Assembly (NCBI GenBank): GCA_950022295.1
Contig: OX465598.1
Location: 2,976,001 to 3,040,000 of the forward strand
Length of the DNA: 64,000 bases
From: Bromus sterilis
Taxonomy: Eukaryota; Streptophyta; Magnoliopsida; Poales; Poaceae
Direction of reading: 5' to 3'
The notes beneath the pieces are model-generated. The model had not been told where the DNA came from and made no database searches. It saw only the letters and a program-made list of their open reading frames with translations. The translations under genes were made by a program, and so were the position numbers. Positions 1 through 12,130 of this stretch are shown piece after piece; the first letter of the stretch is position 1; the number at the start of each line of letters is the position of its first letter.

Positions 1-380
1 AGGGATGCTTGGTCTGTCATCATCCTAGTTATGTGGAGCATTTGGACACATCGGAACGACGTCGTTTTCAACGGTGCCGCCGTTTCGGTGTCCACGGTGG
101 TCGATAAGATCAGAGGCGACACAGAGTTGTGGAGGAGGGCAAAGCTGCTGCGAGGAGAACGATTCCGTTTTCAGGCCATAGAGCCGTTGAGGGAGCACGA
201 GGGCGAGTAGTCGCGTAGTTAGTGAGTGGTAGCCGGACAAAGTTTCTCGTGTAGGTGAGAGCGCGTTTTTCTTTTGTTCGGGTGCCCGTGTTTGTAAGCC
301 TTCGGGCGTTGGACTGGCCCCTTGGCCACTTCTTTCTATGAAAATGATACGCCTTTCCATGGCGTATTCTTGAAAAAAAA
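1..380 (+). mobile_element. 3' end of a LINE (non-LTR retrotransposon)
   Basis: An open frame enters from the left edge and stops at 208-210. It reads WSIWTHRND followed by VVFNG, the tryptophan- and arginine-rich tail found after the zf-RVT region at the C terminus of plant LINE reverse transcriptases. A 170-bp 3' UTR follows and ends in an A-run at 373-380, as expected for target-primed integration. The 5' part lies outside the window. Identification rests on the motif and the A-tail. Confidence 0.75.
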
Positions 381-464
381 CACTTGGGCGAAAGAAGGAG
401 AATGGAAATCCAGAGGGAGTGTGCACCCATATGCTCACTATGACGAGTCCTGCTGACTGGGGTA

Positions 465-770
465 ATGATGTTGAAGTCAGTATCTTGCTTGTTTGCATTT
501 CAACTTTTCAAGTCATAGGGTTCCACTGATTGATGGATCATGTGGATGTGGACTGAGTTTAATGTGCGGTTTACAGCATGGAACTAGATTCTGGAAGAAA
601 AATAAAGCACATGAAGAGATTGTCCCCTGTCCTTTGCCCTCTCGGCAACTCCACGGATGCTCCTGGGATCAAGCTCGTATCGAAAAGCTTCATTCACTCA
701 GAAGAAGAGTTAACATTGACATGATCTCACATGAGAGATGAGAGCAGAGTTGAACTTGCCTGTTTGCAAC
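465..770. repeat. Degenerate dispersed repeat, copy 1 (matches 32890-33235)
   Basis: This stretch aligns by eye with 32890-33235. Shared pieces in the same order include TGTTGAAGT, GCATCTTGCTTG-like, GGATGTGGAC, CTTCATTCA, CATGATCTCAC and GAGCAGAGTTGAA. A shorter third match lies at 33590-33692. Copies 2 and 3 lie just downstream of the NLR gene, so copy 1 may be the 3' flank of another NLR copy beyond the left edge. The short open frames inside are not conserved between copies and are not treated as genes. Confidence 0.6.
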
Positions 771-3219
771 CATTTTTGGCGATTTCTCTCTTCTATCTAT
801 TTGTTCTGTGGCATGGCTCGGTTGTTAGAAATAATCTTGAATTGCATAAAGAAAGAAAAATAATCTTGAGTTGGGGTTAGCTTGTTTGCTAGCAACTTTG
901 TAACACCGTGGGAAAGATAAGAAACAAAGAGAAAACAAAGGGCATGATAAAAGCCTTTGGCTTAAAGTATTTTGTGCGCGTGTGTTCATCAATTTGATGT
1001 GATCGACCCCGAGGATCGAATTCCAACATATGTTTCTTCAACCCTCTGGATTGTAGCTGACAAATTGCAAACCTATGTTGCGCAGGTGGTGTCCCAGCCA
1101 ACATTAATTTCATGACCTAGACCACATTTCTAGTAGTGAGCGATCTTTAAAGCCGGTATATATGTATCGAAGATGTTTGCATGTGTCAATTAAGTTTTCA
1201 AGCTTCAAGGGGCGGTGCACAATCGAAAGAAGACATCTAATATGATTTTGGTTGTATTTTATTTATTTTTTCTTGTTGCTTTACGTCTTGCTATCTTTAT
1301 ATTGTACCACCACATACTACTAATTTTTGTATATAATTATCAAATGTAAGATGTTTGACAGCGTGAGATTACCAAGTTAATGATTCAGAATTTTTACCCA
1401 AAAAATAATACTCCGTATTCAGTTTTTGTTTTTCCTGCAATAAATAAATAAATGATTCAAATTTGTATTGAGCTAAAATGGTTAAGATCTTTTTCGAGTT
1501 CAGACGGTTCAAGTTAATTCTGTCTGATCAGGAGGAAGTTGAGGAGAGACAGATAAATTGTCTCATGGGTCGTGGGCTGTGGAAAGAAATCGTTGTGAGC
1601 TTTCTTCCCCATGTCCACCACTCAGTATTATCAAGTATGGTCTCCGCCACGAGCTAGGCAGGGTCAGTTACCATTTTCCCCTTCCATGAGTGGTTTTAAA
1701 TTCTTTACGTTACCTTTCTTGCTCTACAATATATCAACGTTCAATTAATCTTTTGTCTTAGTTTTGGTGCTATCTATTGATTCGATTCAGAGGGCAGGGC
1801 TCTATAATTGCAACTTGGTGTGGACAGATGGTGTTGGATGAATTATATTGCTTCCTGCCTGCCTGCCCCAAGGTAATAAACAAGTTTACAAGACCTAGCG
1901 AGCCACCAGATCGATCTCAAGGAAACTTAATCACCACATCTCTCAGCAACTAGCTAGCTTCCTGATCACCTAATTATTGTACAGCAGATGCCAACCAAAT
2001 TACGATGTAAATTGTGACTGCTAGATATACAACATAGACTAGAAGCCAAATCTCAAGGCAAGTGCGCTAGATAATTGATGCAAACGCCGGCCGGGGCCTG
2101 TTCTCCTTTTCAAAAAAATAAAAGATATGTAACACACATCAGAGATTGATGGACGTAATTAATCTTTGCCAGTTCATTCAATCTGCATCGCGCAAAGACA
2201 GCAGGCAATGACACACCAGACTAAGTCTATAAGGATACTATGCTAGAGAGTTGCTACCTATCAAATCATGCATCCAGCTCCATCAGATTGTATTGTGATG
2301 GTGAATACTAAAATTGAGCCAACATGTATGCATCATCAAAGTTGACTTTGTGTTGCGTGCATACCTCCATCTCCATGGCGTCTCAATCAATATATATGTA
2401 ACCATACAAAGTGTTGACATCGTCCAGGGTCCTAATTAAGAAATTCGTCTACTTAATAAGCGCGTCGATGTAGAATCCGATCCGTCTTTTGGGCAATCAT
2501 GGATTGATTTACTACTGAAAGTCATCTAAAGTCACTTTCCATAGATGGCGTACGTAGCAAACTCAACACCCGCAGCTCATACCACCCTACGTTGAATTAA
2601 TATGCTATGCCCAATGGCCAACTCTACCATCACAAAATTCAGGTTGCAGATGTCCACCGTACAACACCACACAATTGCGATTTAAGGCTCACCTTTGTTT
2701 TGTATAACAACGATTCGAGACCATGTGTCCACATGAGCTATCAGCCAGCTCACGAACAACTGACCGATCATTAGTTGTTACAGGAGAAAACTTGGGGATG
2801 CAGGTCTAAACGTGATATTGGATAAATTGTCGATCTAGACTTGCCAGACTCGAGGAAACAGTCAAGGTCCTGATTAAAACTCATTGGACATTTCAATTAG
2901 AGATCTCAATTATTGGATGTTGTCACATGGGGCTGGTTTGTAACACTTATCGGTTATTGGGCGTTTTCGTCGCCTCTCAAGGATCTCGATAGCTACGACT
3001 TAGTCTAAGTCGTGCTGATCTCGATCTCGATCACATCCAAAGCAATCGATTACAAATTCTTCACATGGGCCTATATTTTTACAAAGTGTACTGAACCAAA
3101 AATACATGGTGAATAGTACTGTATGCCATTATTGAAAAGGAAAATAATGCATTCGGTATTTAACCTTAATGTTCATCTGAGATTCAGAGCTACCTTTTGA
3201 TAGGTGAGGCTGACAAATA
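771..3219. other. Intergenic, no gene seen
   Basis: AT-rich sequence without a coding frame that resembles a known family. It contains a short palindrome near 2993-3011 (arms ACGACTTA / TAAGTCGT) of the kind seen in Mutator-like MITE ends, and an A-rich tail-like stretch near 2108-2125 that could be a LINE scrap. Neither can be bounded. Confidence 0.5.
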
Positions 3220-3305
3220 CTTCCTCCGTTCCATAATATAGTATTATTCTTTAAACTAACATAATTTAAAAAATGATATTGTACTATATTATGGGACTGA
3301 GGAAG
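3220..3305. mobile_element. Stowaway MITE
   Basis: 86-bp element starting CTTCCTCCGTTCC and ending in the inverted GGGACTGAGGAAG, flanked on both sides by TA (3218-3219 and 3306-3307). TIR sequence, TA duplication and size fit the Tc1/Mariner-derived Stowaway family of grasses. No coding capacity. Confidence 0.88.
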
Positions 3306-3344
3306 TACATCATGCTCATGCATGCAACGAACCTATCTGACTAA

Positions 3345-3485
3345 AGCTTGTTGACCTGAATGAATCACGCTAATCAGGGCAACAACTAACAATTTGAAAG
3401 GGTAAGCAAGATCAGCAACTCAACAGCCAGCCCACGTTATCTAATTAATGAACTAGCTCCGTTCAATGCAGCTGTCTTCTACTTT
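3345..3485. repeat. Promoter-proximal type repeat, copy 1
   Basis: Starts with GTTGACCTGAATGAATCACG and continues through CAGCCCACGTTATCTAAT and CAATGCAGCTGTC. Similar sequence occurs at 4030-4165, and at 8590-8940 immediately upstream of the NLR gene. The spacing of shared words is preserved, so these are decayed duplicates of one segment. Confidence 0.55.
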
Positions 3486-4029
3486 TGATATCGATTTATT
3501 GACGATCAAGCAATCATCAAGCACGAGCACGGCACCTAGATTTGTTAATGAGGTTCACCAACATGGCTAATCTCGGGGCATGACTACGGGCACTCCTTTC
3601 ATGTACCAAATCACATGATACAGTCGACGACAAGTCCGTCACGGCCATCCGACATCACTCCGTCCCTCTTGTGATCTCTGTCTAGCCTATCAATTTGTGT
3701 TTCGTCTATTTTACTACCCCGCGGTGCCTTTATATAATAGGCCCGGGTTACAAGTGTTCCAATTAAATACCTAACCCACCGCTATTACAACTTCAATTGT
3801 AACACAACTAGTACAACTAATATTCGACACATATATTTTAACAGCTCTCCAGAGCTGAGAGCTGAGAGCTGAATGAGCAGGTGAGCAGCACATCAATCCG
3901 TCTCAAAAGGTTTGGGAGGTATTTCAAGTTTATTTCGTCTCTTAAACTACACTTAAATTTCACCTTACGTTTTACTATCATCGCAAAAGCCAGCAAATTA
4001 GACAATGGCGACTTAACTATATATATATA

Positions 4030-4165
4030 GCTAGTTGACCTGAACGGGTCACGCCAATCAGGACAAGAACTATTTAACTAATCGTTCAGAAGATTAAGCA
4101 AGTTCATCAACCTCACAAGCCACATTCTGTAATTGTTTAGCTTGCTCCATCAAGCGCAGTTGCCT
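4030..4165. repeat. Promoter-proximal type repeat, copy 2
   Basis: Starts GTTGACCTGAACGGGTCACG and follows copy 1 through AATCAGG, AAGCAAG and a decayed CAAGCCACATTCTGTAAT. It is more diverged than copy 1 and contains no open frame of note. Confidence 0.5.
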
Positions 4166-5897
4166 GCTAGTGTTATTATATTCAAATTGTTGATAACAGC
4201 GAGATGTGATGGGGCGACGGCAACCACATCCAAACCTGCCTGGACTGGTAAAGATTTATTTCATAAATCTGAAATGTCAAACTATCTCCGTTGGTAAGAA
4301 ATATTGAAGCGTCGGTATGAATAGGGAGCACACATATATATAACTAGATGATACCCCCTGTGTTTTAAAAAATAATTTAATGTTTTAAAATATGATTTTT
4401 TTGCAACATAGTATAATTATATTATACATAATTTATTGAAAGAAATAATATTTAAAATAAAAAATTAAGTAAATTTGATGAAAATTTTAGTAATGAGTGT
4501 GATTTTTTAAAATTTATTACCTTGACAATATATCGATGGGAAAATATGAGACGAAAACAACGTTGATTAGAGACAATAAAGACATCATCTTTGACTAAAC
4601 CTAGAACAATGATAACAACTACAAATGTGCATTCATAAAAAAATTGTAGCATAAAAAAATACGAGAAAACTTATAATTTGATTTACTATATAAAACATCG
4701 CTTCTAAATCATGAGGCTGATTTGGAATAGCTCGCCATCAGCAATAGCTCAAGCTATTACTTTGTGAGCATATTTAGGCCAAAAACAGCTCATAATCAAA
4801 TGTACAATTAAATTTAATCAGAAATTATCATCTATATAATTAAATGACATGATGAAACATAAAACCTAATTGGTTGGCATTCGATATTATATTTTGGCGG
4901 CCACAACTAGGATATTCAGCGGCCTCTAATTACTTTGAAGTACTATGGTTTAATAATTTCTTTCTTGATTGTGAATTTTTCAAAAGCGTTCAATGTTTTT
5001 AATATATTTTTATAAAAAGCTATTGTAGATAGCTTCCACGGTAGCTCGCGATAGCTAACATATAGCTATAACTGGGACCATGCTGCGATACATCGATAAA
5101 AGTGATTTAAAACATTGGCATAAAGAGTTAGTAAAAAAGGTTTTACGTTGTGAATATCTTGCATGTCAAGAGAAATAGTTTAATGAGGATGAACTATTTA
5201 GGTATTATAGAATATTTATTATAAGCTGCGAATAGGAATTATCGAATTGCAAATGTTAGATCTCACATTATAGTAACTACAAAAGGTTGTTACTGAACTC
5301 ACCACTGATCATTATGATCTTTATTACACAATATACACCTCTGATGCCCATGGATTGTTGAGGGTATCATGAAGTATATCCTACTCAAAGGGTTCCGCTG
5401 CATCCAATATTATTTGAGATCCATCATCACAGTTTAATATGAATGAATAATGATTGACGTTTGCGTGCTCCTTTTGAATGCAGATGGATAATGTCGTTCC
5501 TCTTTTTTCTGATTGCGTTCTATCTCAAGGTTTTTGAGGTATGGGCATTTCTACATCAATGATTAGTTAAAGGCATGTTCGGATATCCTCTGCTCCTGGA
5601 GCGGATGGAGCGGAGCGAACCGATTCACCGTCCAGTTTTGGGAGGGATTAAAATGTGGCCCCAACACCATACTATTGCTTGACTGCTTGATTTCTAGCTA
5701 CCTTGTTAGCTGTTGCTTTATTTATATATAAAGCGTACCCAAAGACTTTTTGGGTATAGAACTTTGGGGAGTCTTCAATGGAAGCAAACCCCACGATGGA
5801 TCATGCTTAAGTAAATTTAGTGCGACTGTTTCTATTAGATTAGATTAATGCGACACCTAGTAACATCCAGTGCACATCAGCTCAAGACATTGGAGGT
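4166..5897. other. Intergenic, AT-rich, no gene seen
   Basis: No coding frame resembles a known protein. Around 5571-5640 there is a stretch beginning GGCATGTTCGGATATCC that resembles the start of grass hAT or MITE ends, but no partner end was found. Confidence 0.45.
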
Positions 5898-5976
5898 AAT
5901 CATTTTTTTCAACAAAATATGGATTTTATTAGCTTAAAATTGAGCATCAAGAGGATGCAAGAAATCCAACAACAAT

Positions 5977-5980
<4 letters not shown>

Positions 5981-6050
<70 letters not shown>
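5981..6050. repeat. (CA)n/(TA)n microsatellite
   Basis: About 28 CA units (5981-6036) run directly into about 7 TA units, followed by an interrupted CA stretch to about 6063. It lies at the 3' side of a minus-strand retroelement fragment, a usual place for such tracts to start. Confidence 0.95.
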
Positions 6051-6723
6051 CACCACACACACAAGTAAAACCAAGAACTAGCAAAGTCAAACAAGATCCA
6101 AACTATGCCTTGGTGACGTAAAAAGTTTTTTTTAAGGAATATATGTACACTAACCATCTCTTTACATCACTAGTACAACGAAACGGAATTTCCATCAGTA
6201 ATGCCAAATGCATCATTGGATCCAACCCCCGAAGCCCAGGTCATGTGTTTTCACCCTGAAGAAAACAATCTGTGCAAATACGAGCAATGGCTTTAACAAG
6301 GTTAAAATACAATCATCAATGCCACATACAACCAATGGCGTTAGACCTCGGATTTTCACCCTTGAGATCGAGATTGATGCTTGAGAAGTACCAACAAAAT
6401 AAATTCATGCAATGTTGTCGCCATCATTTTTCGTGCTTAAGCAGTGGTCGAGACGCGACAAGAGTTTTTCACCACCAACAACTTCGAACGATGAAGGTTG
6501 TTGTTGCACATTGCAACGGAGATTGAAGGAGGAAGGTGGTTGAGACCGTCAAATCCCAAGTCTAGAAGCTCTCATAGTCCTGCACTTTCCTCATGCTCAT
6601 CATCCTCGTCCGTGATTGTAGAAGCAGTCAGCAAATATACTCACTATTGTCACTGGATCTGAAGATCCAAGATCCTAGTCAAGTCTCGACAATCACCTAG
6701 CAGAGCATGAACACACTGTCACC

Positions 6724-7526
6724 CAGTGGCGGAGCTAGCATTTCATAACAGGGTGGTCCACTCTATAATTTTTTAAGCAATATGGTATGTAAATGTTCTA
6801 ACTAATTATCAATATCACAAACAAATAGATCATATGGTGTTAGAAACGAACGAAAAAACTCAAATAAAACTTTGTTTTGCATAAAGAAAGCCTGCATCAT
6901 AAATACTACATGGACCGTAGTGTATACCGTGAGAAATTCAAAAAGACTATGTTTCTGACCTACACTTTTGTATTGAGATAAATCTATTTTGGGAAGAAAT
7001 AATACGCGAAATTACACGGTTCATCTACTGGATGCAAAGCACTTAGCAGTTAGCACAATGAGAAAATTAAACCTAATCAGAAATTGAGGAATCAGAAAAT
7101 GCTATGTTGCTGCTGTCGAGCGGGGGCACTGGACTGGGCGGCCGCCGACAACTTTGCAGGGGTGTCAAACGTCCGTTGGCCTGGGGCAGGGGCACAGCCG
7201 CACAGGTGCAGGGACAGGCAGGGGCGCACGCAGGAACGCAGCTCGCAGGATGGAGGCCGGACGAGATGGAAAGGCGGACAAGCGGCATGCGGACTGGCGA
7301 GCGAGGGCGGTGAGCCGGCGATGGCGAGGCAGGACGCAGGAGGAAGTGGTAGACTCGAGAGGCGGCTGGTTCTAGGGTACGATGTGGACGAAGACGTCCC
7401 TGCGCTCTTTTGGGCCGTTCGTTTTTTCTCTGGCCGAACTTAACAACATAGATATATATCATGGGTAGGCCAAAAATTCCAGGGTGGGCCGCGGCCCACC
7501 CTGTCCACCCTGTAGCTCCGCCCCTG
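6724..7526. mobile_element. Non-autonomous hAT element, 803 bp
   Basis: The left end is CAGTGGCGGAGCTAG and the right end, inverted, is CAGGGGCGGAGCTAC. Both are followed inward by an ACAGGGTGG-type stretch. An exact 8-bp duplication CTGTCACC flanks it at 6716-6723 and 7527-7534, the hAT signature. The interior has no transposase. 7100-7440 is GC-rich with overlapping open frames on both strands that match no family I recognise, so they are not called as genes. Confidence 0.88.
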
Positions 7527-8589
7527 CTGTCACCTGCGTGTTCGAGCAGAGAACTGTCACTCATATTAGGACACATCACACCGATGTTGCCACTCACGTA
7601 CCTGCAGATGGGATCATGTCCACCGATGTCTCACTACCAGAGACTACCAACCTGGCTAAAAACTCCATTGACATTGTTGCACACACATGTACTTTGCTTC
7701 AAGCCACCGTCCATAGTTTGCACCTTTGAAGCAACACCACCAAAGGTTGGATTAGGCCCGATATGTGATTCCCTAAGGTGTAGTCGCAACAACCCCTAGT
7801 ACCATACCGGTGAGAGGTCCGCACCCCACCGTCTCCCTCGCGTCACCAGGAAAACCTCTCTATCGCACGGGACACAACTGATCTCCACCAGGAATCGCTG
7901 CCCATCCCCTGGGAGGCCCACCCTCCGGCGCTCGTCGGTCACGCAGGCTTCGCCCGATGGCGGCATGGGATCAAAAGGGGTAGAAGCGGCGGTGTTGGTT
8001 TGTGAGGTCGCCCCCGTGTCAATATGATCATTGTTGTAGTTTGTCGATTCCGTATCTAATCGTTTTTGGATTTTTATTTATTTATTTTCCTCGACTACAC
8101 ATATCTTTGGTCTTATATGACTTCGCTATTTGCCGCTGAATTTTTTGTGTGCGTGCGTGGATGTTGGTTGTGTCTGTGTGGAACTTAGCTATGCAGAGAC
8201 CAGATGTGTGCTCATTATGTTTGTATCTTCTTTATGCTTGATTCTAAGCCAATAAATTAACCTTTTACTCAAAGAAAATCCAACAAGCCTAGCACGTAGG
8301 TATTGAAACCTCTGTTATGATTCAATAGCTGTTGACTCTGAACTCTGATAATGTAGATAAGTATTCATTTGATGCTTCAGGATTTTGTAATTTGCGTTGT
8401 TGATTTGGAATTATGTTTGTGTGAATTTTTGCTGATTATGAGAGCAAGGATGTTAACGCGGTGACAAATTTGCTCGAATTTCTGTTTGATGGAAATGTTT
8501 AGAGTAACCTAACAACAACTTTCTTTTTGTTCCAAAAGTCAAAACTGTATTGGGATGCAAAGTTCAACCACTAATTGCTAAATAGATTA

Positions 8590-8940
8590 AATAAGATGGA
8601 TCAGCAAGCTTAGGCTGGTCACAGTAGTAACATAGATGCTACCTAAGCAAAAAAATAATGTGACAGCTAATTAGTGAGGAAAGAGACAAATAGAGTAACT
8701 TAGCTAGTTACCATCGCATCACTCTTCCTAAGATAGAATGAGTCTATAAACTATTAAATAAGGTCATCTACGTTACTAGTACCTTTAAATTATTTTGCAT
8801 TACGAAGGTAACAACATAGACTAGTAACATCCTCATGTTACTATTTTTAATTACTCCTACTGTGACCAGTCTTAAGCAGCCCACGTTATGTAATTATTAA
8901 TTAATTAGCTCTGTCCAATATGCAGCTGATATTACTCCGT
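8590..8940. repeat. Promoter-proximal type repeat, copy 3, split by a MITE
   Basis: When the Tourist element at 8614-8871 is removed, GATCAGCAAGCTTA joins AGCAGCCCACGTTATGTAAT. The joined sequence matches the middle of copy 1 at 3345-3485, including CCACGTTAT and ATGCAGCTG. This copy lies 370 bp before the NLR start codon. Confidence 0.55.
8614..8871. mobile_element. Tourist-type (PIF/Harbinger) MITE
   Basis: 258-bp element with inverted ends GGCTGGTCACAGTAG and CTACTGTGACCAGTC, flanked by the trinucleotide TTA on both sides (8611-8613 and 8872-8874), the duplication of PIF/Harbinger elements. Non-coding. Confidence 0.85.
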
Positions 8941-9189
8941 CCAATGGCTCTCCTCTCACACACGATCTCACTGCTGCATTCCCATTCCTGTCCACTTCCA
9001 CTTCCATTTGCGTCTGCTACACTCTCTCTTCCACACGGAAGCGACGTGCCCGAGGAGGAGAAGAGCTGCTGCCCGTGGAGGCGTTTCACCGGAGGAGTTA
9101 AGCTGCTGCTGCCGATGGCGACGTGCGGGAGAAGGAGCTGAGCATCCGGCATCCGCTACTCATCTTTTCCACCCTCTCCGTCGTGCCGA

Positions 9190-9306
9190 TCGGCCATCTC
9201 AAAGGTTGGTAGGAGTGTGGTTTATCTCTCTTTACAACTGTCAAACTAAACTTCCTGGTTAAATTCGATATTACCTTTATTATTACAGAAAATTTAGCCG
9301 GCAAAA
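9190..9306 (+). promoter_or_regulatory. Possible 5' leader with a small intron before the NLR start
   Basis: A donor-like AAG|GTTGGT near 9200 and an acceptor-like TTATTACAG ending near 9290 could remove about 90 bp of leader. The A-rich context GGCAAAAATGGCG just before 9307 is a good plant initiation context. No convincing TATA box was found. Confidence 0.3.
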
Positions 9307-10188
9307 ATGGCGATGGTGCTGGATGCATTTGCGTCCTACCTGGTGGACATGCTCAAGCAGGCGGCAGCAGATGAGATGAGGACGATGCTGGGCGTCTCCG
9401 GCGAGATAGAAAAGATGGGTGACAAGCTTCGGGACCTCAAGAACTTCTTGGCAGATGCTGACAGGAGGAACATCACCGACGAGACTGCCCGTGAGTGGGT
9501 GGGGCTGCTCAAGCGCGCCATGTATGAAGCTACTGACATCCTTGACCTCTGTGAGCTCAAGGCCATGGAGCCTGGATCATCCAGTACTGTGGATGCAGGG
9601 TGTTTCAACCCCTTGCTCTTCTGCATGCGAAACCCCTTTCATGCTCGTGAAATCGGTACCCGCATCAAGGCGCTCAACGAGAGGCTCGACTCCATCAAAG
9701 AGCGAAGCACTAGTTTGAACTTCATACATCTCGGGTCCTATGAGGAGGAGCATAGGAGCAATGCCCATGCCTCTCCCCATGTCAATCCAAGCCGGGAGAC
9801 AGTAGGGGACTTTGACCGATCGGCTGTGGTTGGGGAAAAGATTGAACAAGACACAAGAGCATTGGTGGCCAAGATCCTGCAGACGGGAAAGGAGGTCAAC
9901 GATGAAGTCATGGTGGTCGCCATCGTAGGTGTCGGCGGGATTGGCAAGACCACCCTCGCCCAGAAGATCTTCAATGACGAGGCAATCCAAGGTGAATTTA
10001 GTAAAAAGATATGGCTAAGCGTCAACCAAAACTTTAAAACACCTTTAGTCATTGCCGTTGCTTCAGGGAGCCGAGTCCTCATCACCCCTAGAGATGAAGG
10101 TGTTGCTCGAAGGATGACAGCCACATGGCCCTACCACCACGTCGACACATTATTGCCAAAAGATGCTTGGTCATTGCTCAAGAAGCAG
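9307..10188 (+). CDS. NLR exon 1: Rx-type coiled coil and partial NB-ARC
   Basis: Encodes 294 residues starting ATGGCGATGG in good context. Residues 1-135 look like an Rx_N coiled coil, with ATDILD (75-80) in the place of the EDVID-type motif. The P-loop GVGGIGKTT is at 208-216 and the RNBS-A-like KKIWLSVNQNF at 233-243. RNBS-B, GSRVLITPRD, follows at 254-263. Only about 10 residues separate RNBS-A from RNBS-B where the family normally has about 70-80, so the kinase-2 (Walker B, LLVLDDVW-type) segment is missing through an in-frame deletion near 10036-10062. The exon ends in LLKKQ at the donor CAG|GTTTGT (10189), the family's usual intron position. Without Walker B, normal nucleotide hydrolysis is not expected. 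Confidence 0.85.
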
Positions 10189-10266
10189 GTTTGTACTTTG
10201 ATTAAATACTAATCTCTTCATCAAATTAATAATCTATCTCCATCTACTTACTAACAATAATATGTA

Positions 10267-10347
10267 CTCCTTCCGTTTGACGTGGCTTTAGTTCAAGTTT
10301 AACCAAGCTTAAACTAAAATGATGTCAGGTAATTTGGAACGAAGGAG
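10267..10347. mobile_element. Stowaway MITE in NLR intron 1
   Basis: 81-bp element with ends CTCCTTCCGTTTGACG and a decayed inverted GGAACGAAGGAG, flanked by TA on both sides (10265-10266 and 10348-10349). Confidence 0.82.
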
Positions 10348-10787
10348 TAGTTAATTAAGCGAAATATTGGGATGCTTTCAATTTATATGAGCCATTAATT
10401 ATGTGTAGTTCAGTCACTTTTATGTACTACTACCTCCTCGGAGGTAAGAGGTTGTCAGCAATTTTGTAGGGCTAATATTACTTTGCTAGTGTCAGCAAAG
10501 CATGATGTTAAACAAGGAAATGTGCCACATCACCAATTCGGCTTTCCTTATTTTATTTATGTCCACATGACACACGTTCATAGACACTTAGATATTGTTT
10601 AGCGTACCTTGAGTAATAATAAGAAATTAAAATATATATTTGTATGTATGTAGTATATATGTATCGTTTTTATGAGTGAAGATATATGGGTCGTATGTGG
10701 TGAGTAATTTTTTCGAATATCCAGTCTCTTTTTCCAATTGTTGATAGATGAAGATCTAAGTGCTACTCAACAGTGTCATAGGACATA

Positions 10788-10880
10788 CTTCCTCCGTTGT
10801 AAAATAAATCTCTTCACTCTAGTATAAATTTGTACTAAAGTTAATATAAAGCTGAGACACTTATTTCAAAACGGAGTGAG
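10788..10880. mobile_element. Stowaway MITE in NLR intron 1
   Basis: 93-bp element beginning CTTCCTCCGTTGTAAAATA and ending in the inverted TTTCAAAACGGAGTGAG, bounded by TA at 10786-10787 and 10881-10882. Confidence 0.85.
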
Positions 10881-11984
10881 TAACATAAATAATCATTTTA
10901 TCCAACCGCATGGAGTGTAGGATCACCTGGTGAGCTCTCCCCTTTCCCCACGTGTGCCTGGCCGTCATCACATTGGCGATGGCACTATGGCTCACATCGG
11001 ATCCTCCTCATCTTCTCTCCCACTTTCTTTACTCCTGCTCACCTATCTGGCCTTGATGTTGGGGCTGGAGAGGAGCAGGAGTAAAGAAACAACTCATCTG
11101 TGACGCTGTCCAACTAGCTTCACGAAACTACTCTTGCCGATGAGAGCAAAGTCTTAGTTTCCTCGGTTGGCTGCTTGCCGGCTTCAATACGCACGTACAT
11201 GTTGCCCCCCATCCAGGTTCATGTCGATTCTCTATAAGAAGGCACGGGGTTTCGATATTAATATATTCTTCTTTTTCAAAAAGAAGGCATGGGGTCCAGA
11301 GAACACCACATCGCTGACGGGCATAATACAGTTTTTTGCCTCCTCTACGGTGAAATTGAGCATAAGGCTAGGTGTTACAATATACGCTCTTCCCCTTCCC
11401 CTTCCCCTCCACCAACTTCGATGCACCCTCCCATTCGCCTTGATCCATCTTCCTCACTCACCTTCAAGATTGCCCCAATCCCCTGCTCTGTTCCCATCCC
11501 CTACATCAATCTCGTCTACTGCCCTCAGCGCCCAAACTCCCTTGTCCAATTCATTTCCAACTAAGTGAATGGTGGTTGCCGTGCTGGTGGATCTTCCTGC
11601 AGCGATCGTGGGGCTTAGTCACCCAACCAGGAGGCAAGCAGGACTTTGCATCATTCGATCACCATCGACGACTATAGTGGAGCGAGGCATCGTGATGCTT
11701 CTTCGGCAAGTGACGGTGACCACATGCATGTCATGGCCAGGCAAGCCAGCACTTGCTCTTAGATGTGGGCGGACATGGGGTGACTACTTTGTCCAATCAG
11801 GATGAATTGCATGGTTCTACTTTGGTAGGACACCACGTACTTGGATGCCGAGGAGGAGGGGCTCTACCACAGTTAGCCTATGTGCCAGACTCTCTCACAA
11901 GCTCTGGCATGCCATGCACACTCTGGAAGAGTAGACCATGAGGAATACTAAGCTTTTTCACCTAAGGGTGAGTGGCTAGTGGAG
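10881..11984. other. Intron 1 sequence without recognised gene; small LINE scrap
   Basis: 11222-11281 resembles a LINE 3' tail (TTTCGATATTAATATATTC then A-rich). 11385-11470 is a pyrimidine-rich stretch of CTTCCCC units. Open frames around 11567-11941 match nothing I recognise and lie inside the intron, so they are not called. Confidence 0.4.
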
Positions 11985-12130
11985 GAAAATTCATACCCCT
12001 TTTTTTATGGGACAAAATGGGTTGATTACTGACCATGAGGCCAAAGAGAGGATCATTTTTTTATCCTTTGTGAAACAATTAGGAACCTGAGAGGGGAGAT
12101 CTATGGGTTTGAAGTTTGAACTATAATCTA

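Larger units (their letters stand above)
5898..8276. mobile_element. Composite of LINE-like non-coding retroelement fragments
   Basis: The left part (about 5898-6715) reads on the minus strand like the LINE-like elements at 12131-13304 and 42691-43750. The motif TTTTCACCCTGAAG, followed by a CTTTAACAAGG-like stretch, is the reverse complement of their conserved tract, and the minus strand ends in an A-run at 5904-5910. The right part (about 7535-8276) ends in a LINE-type 3' UTR on the plus strand with AATAAATTAACC before an A-rich tail. An hAT element interrupts it at 6724-7526. Boundaries and the relation of the two halves are uncertain. Confidence 0.4.

Noticed and set aside
5909..6157. Minus-strand frame with a Cys/Val run
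   Set aside because: The run is the translation of the (CA)n microsatellite.
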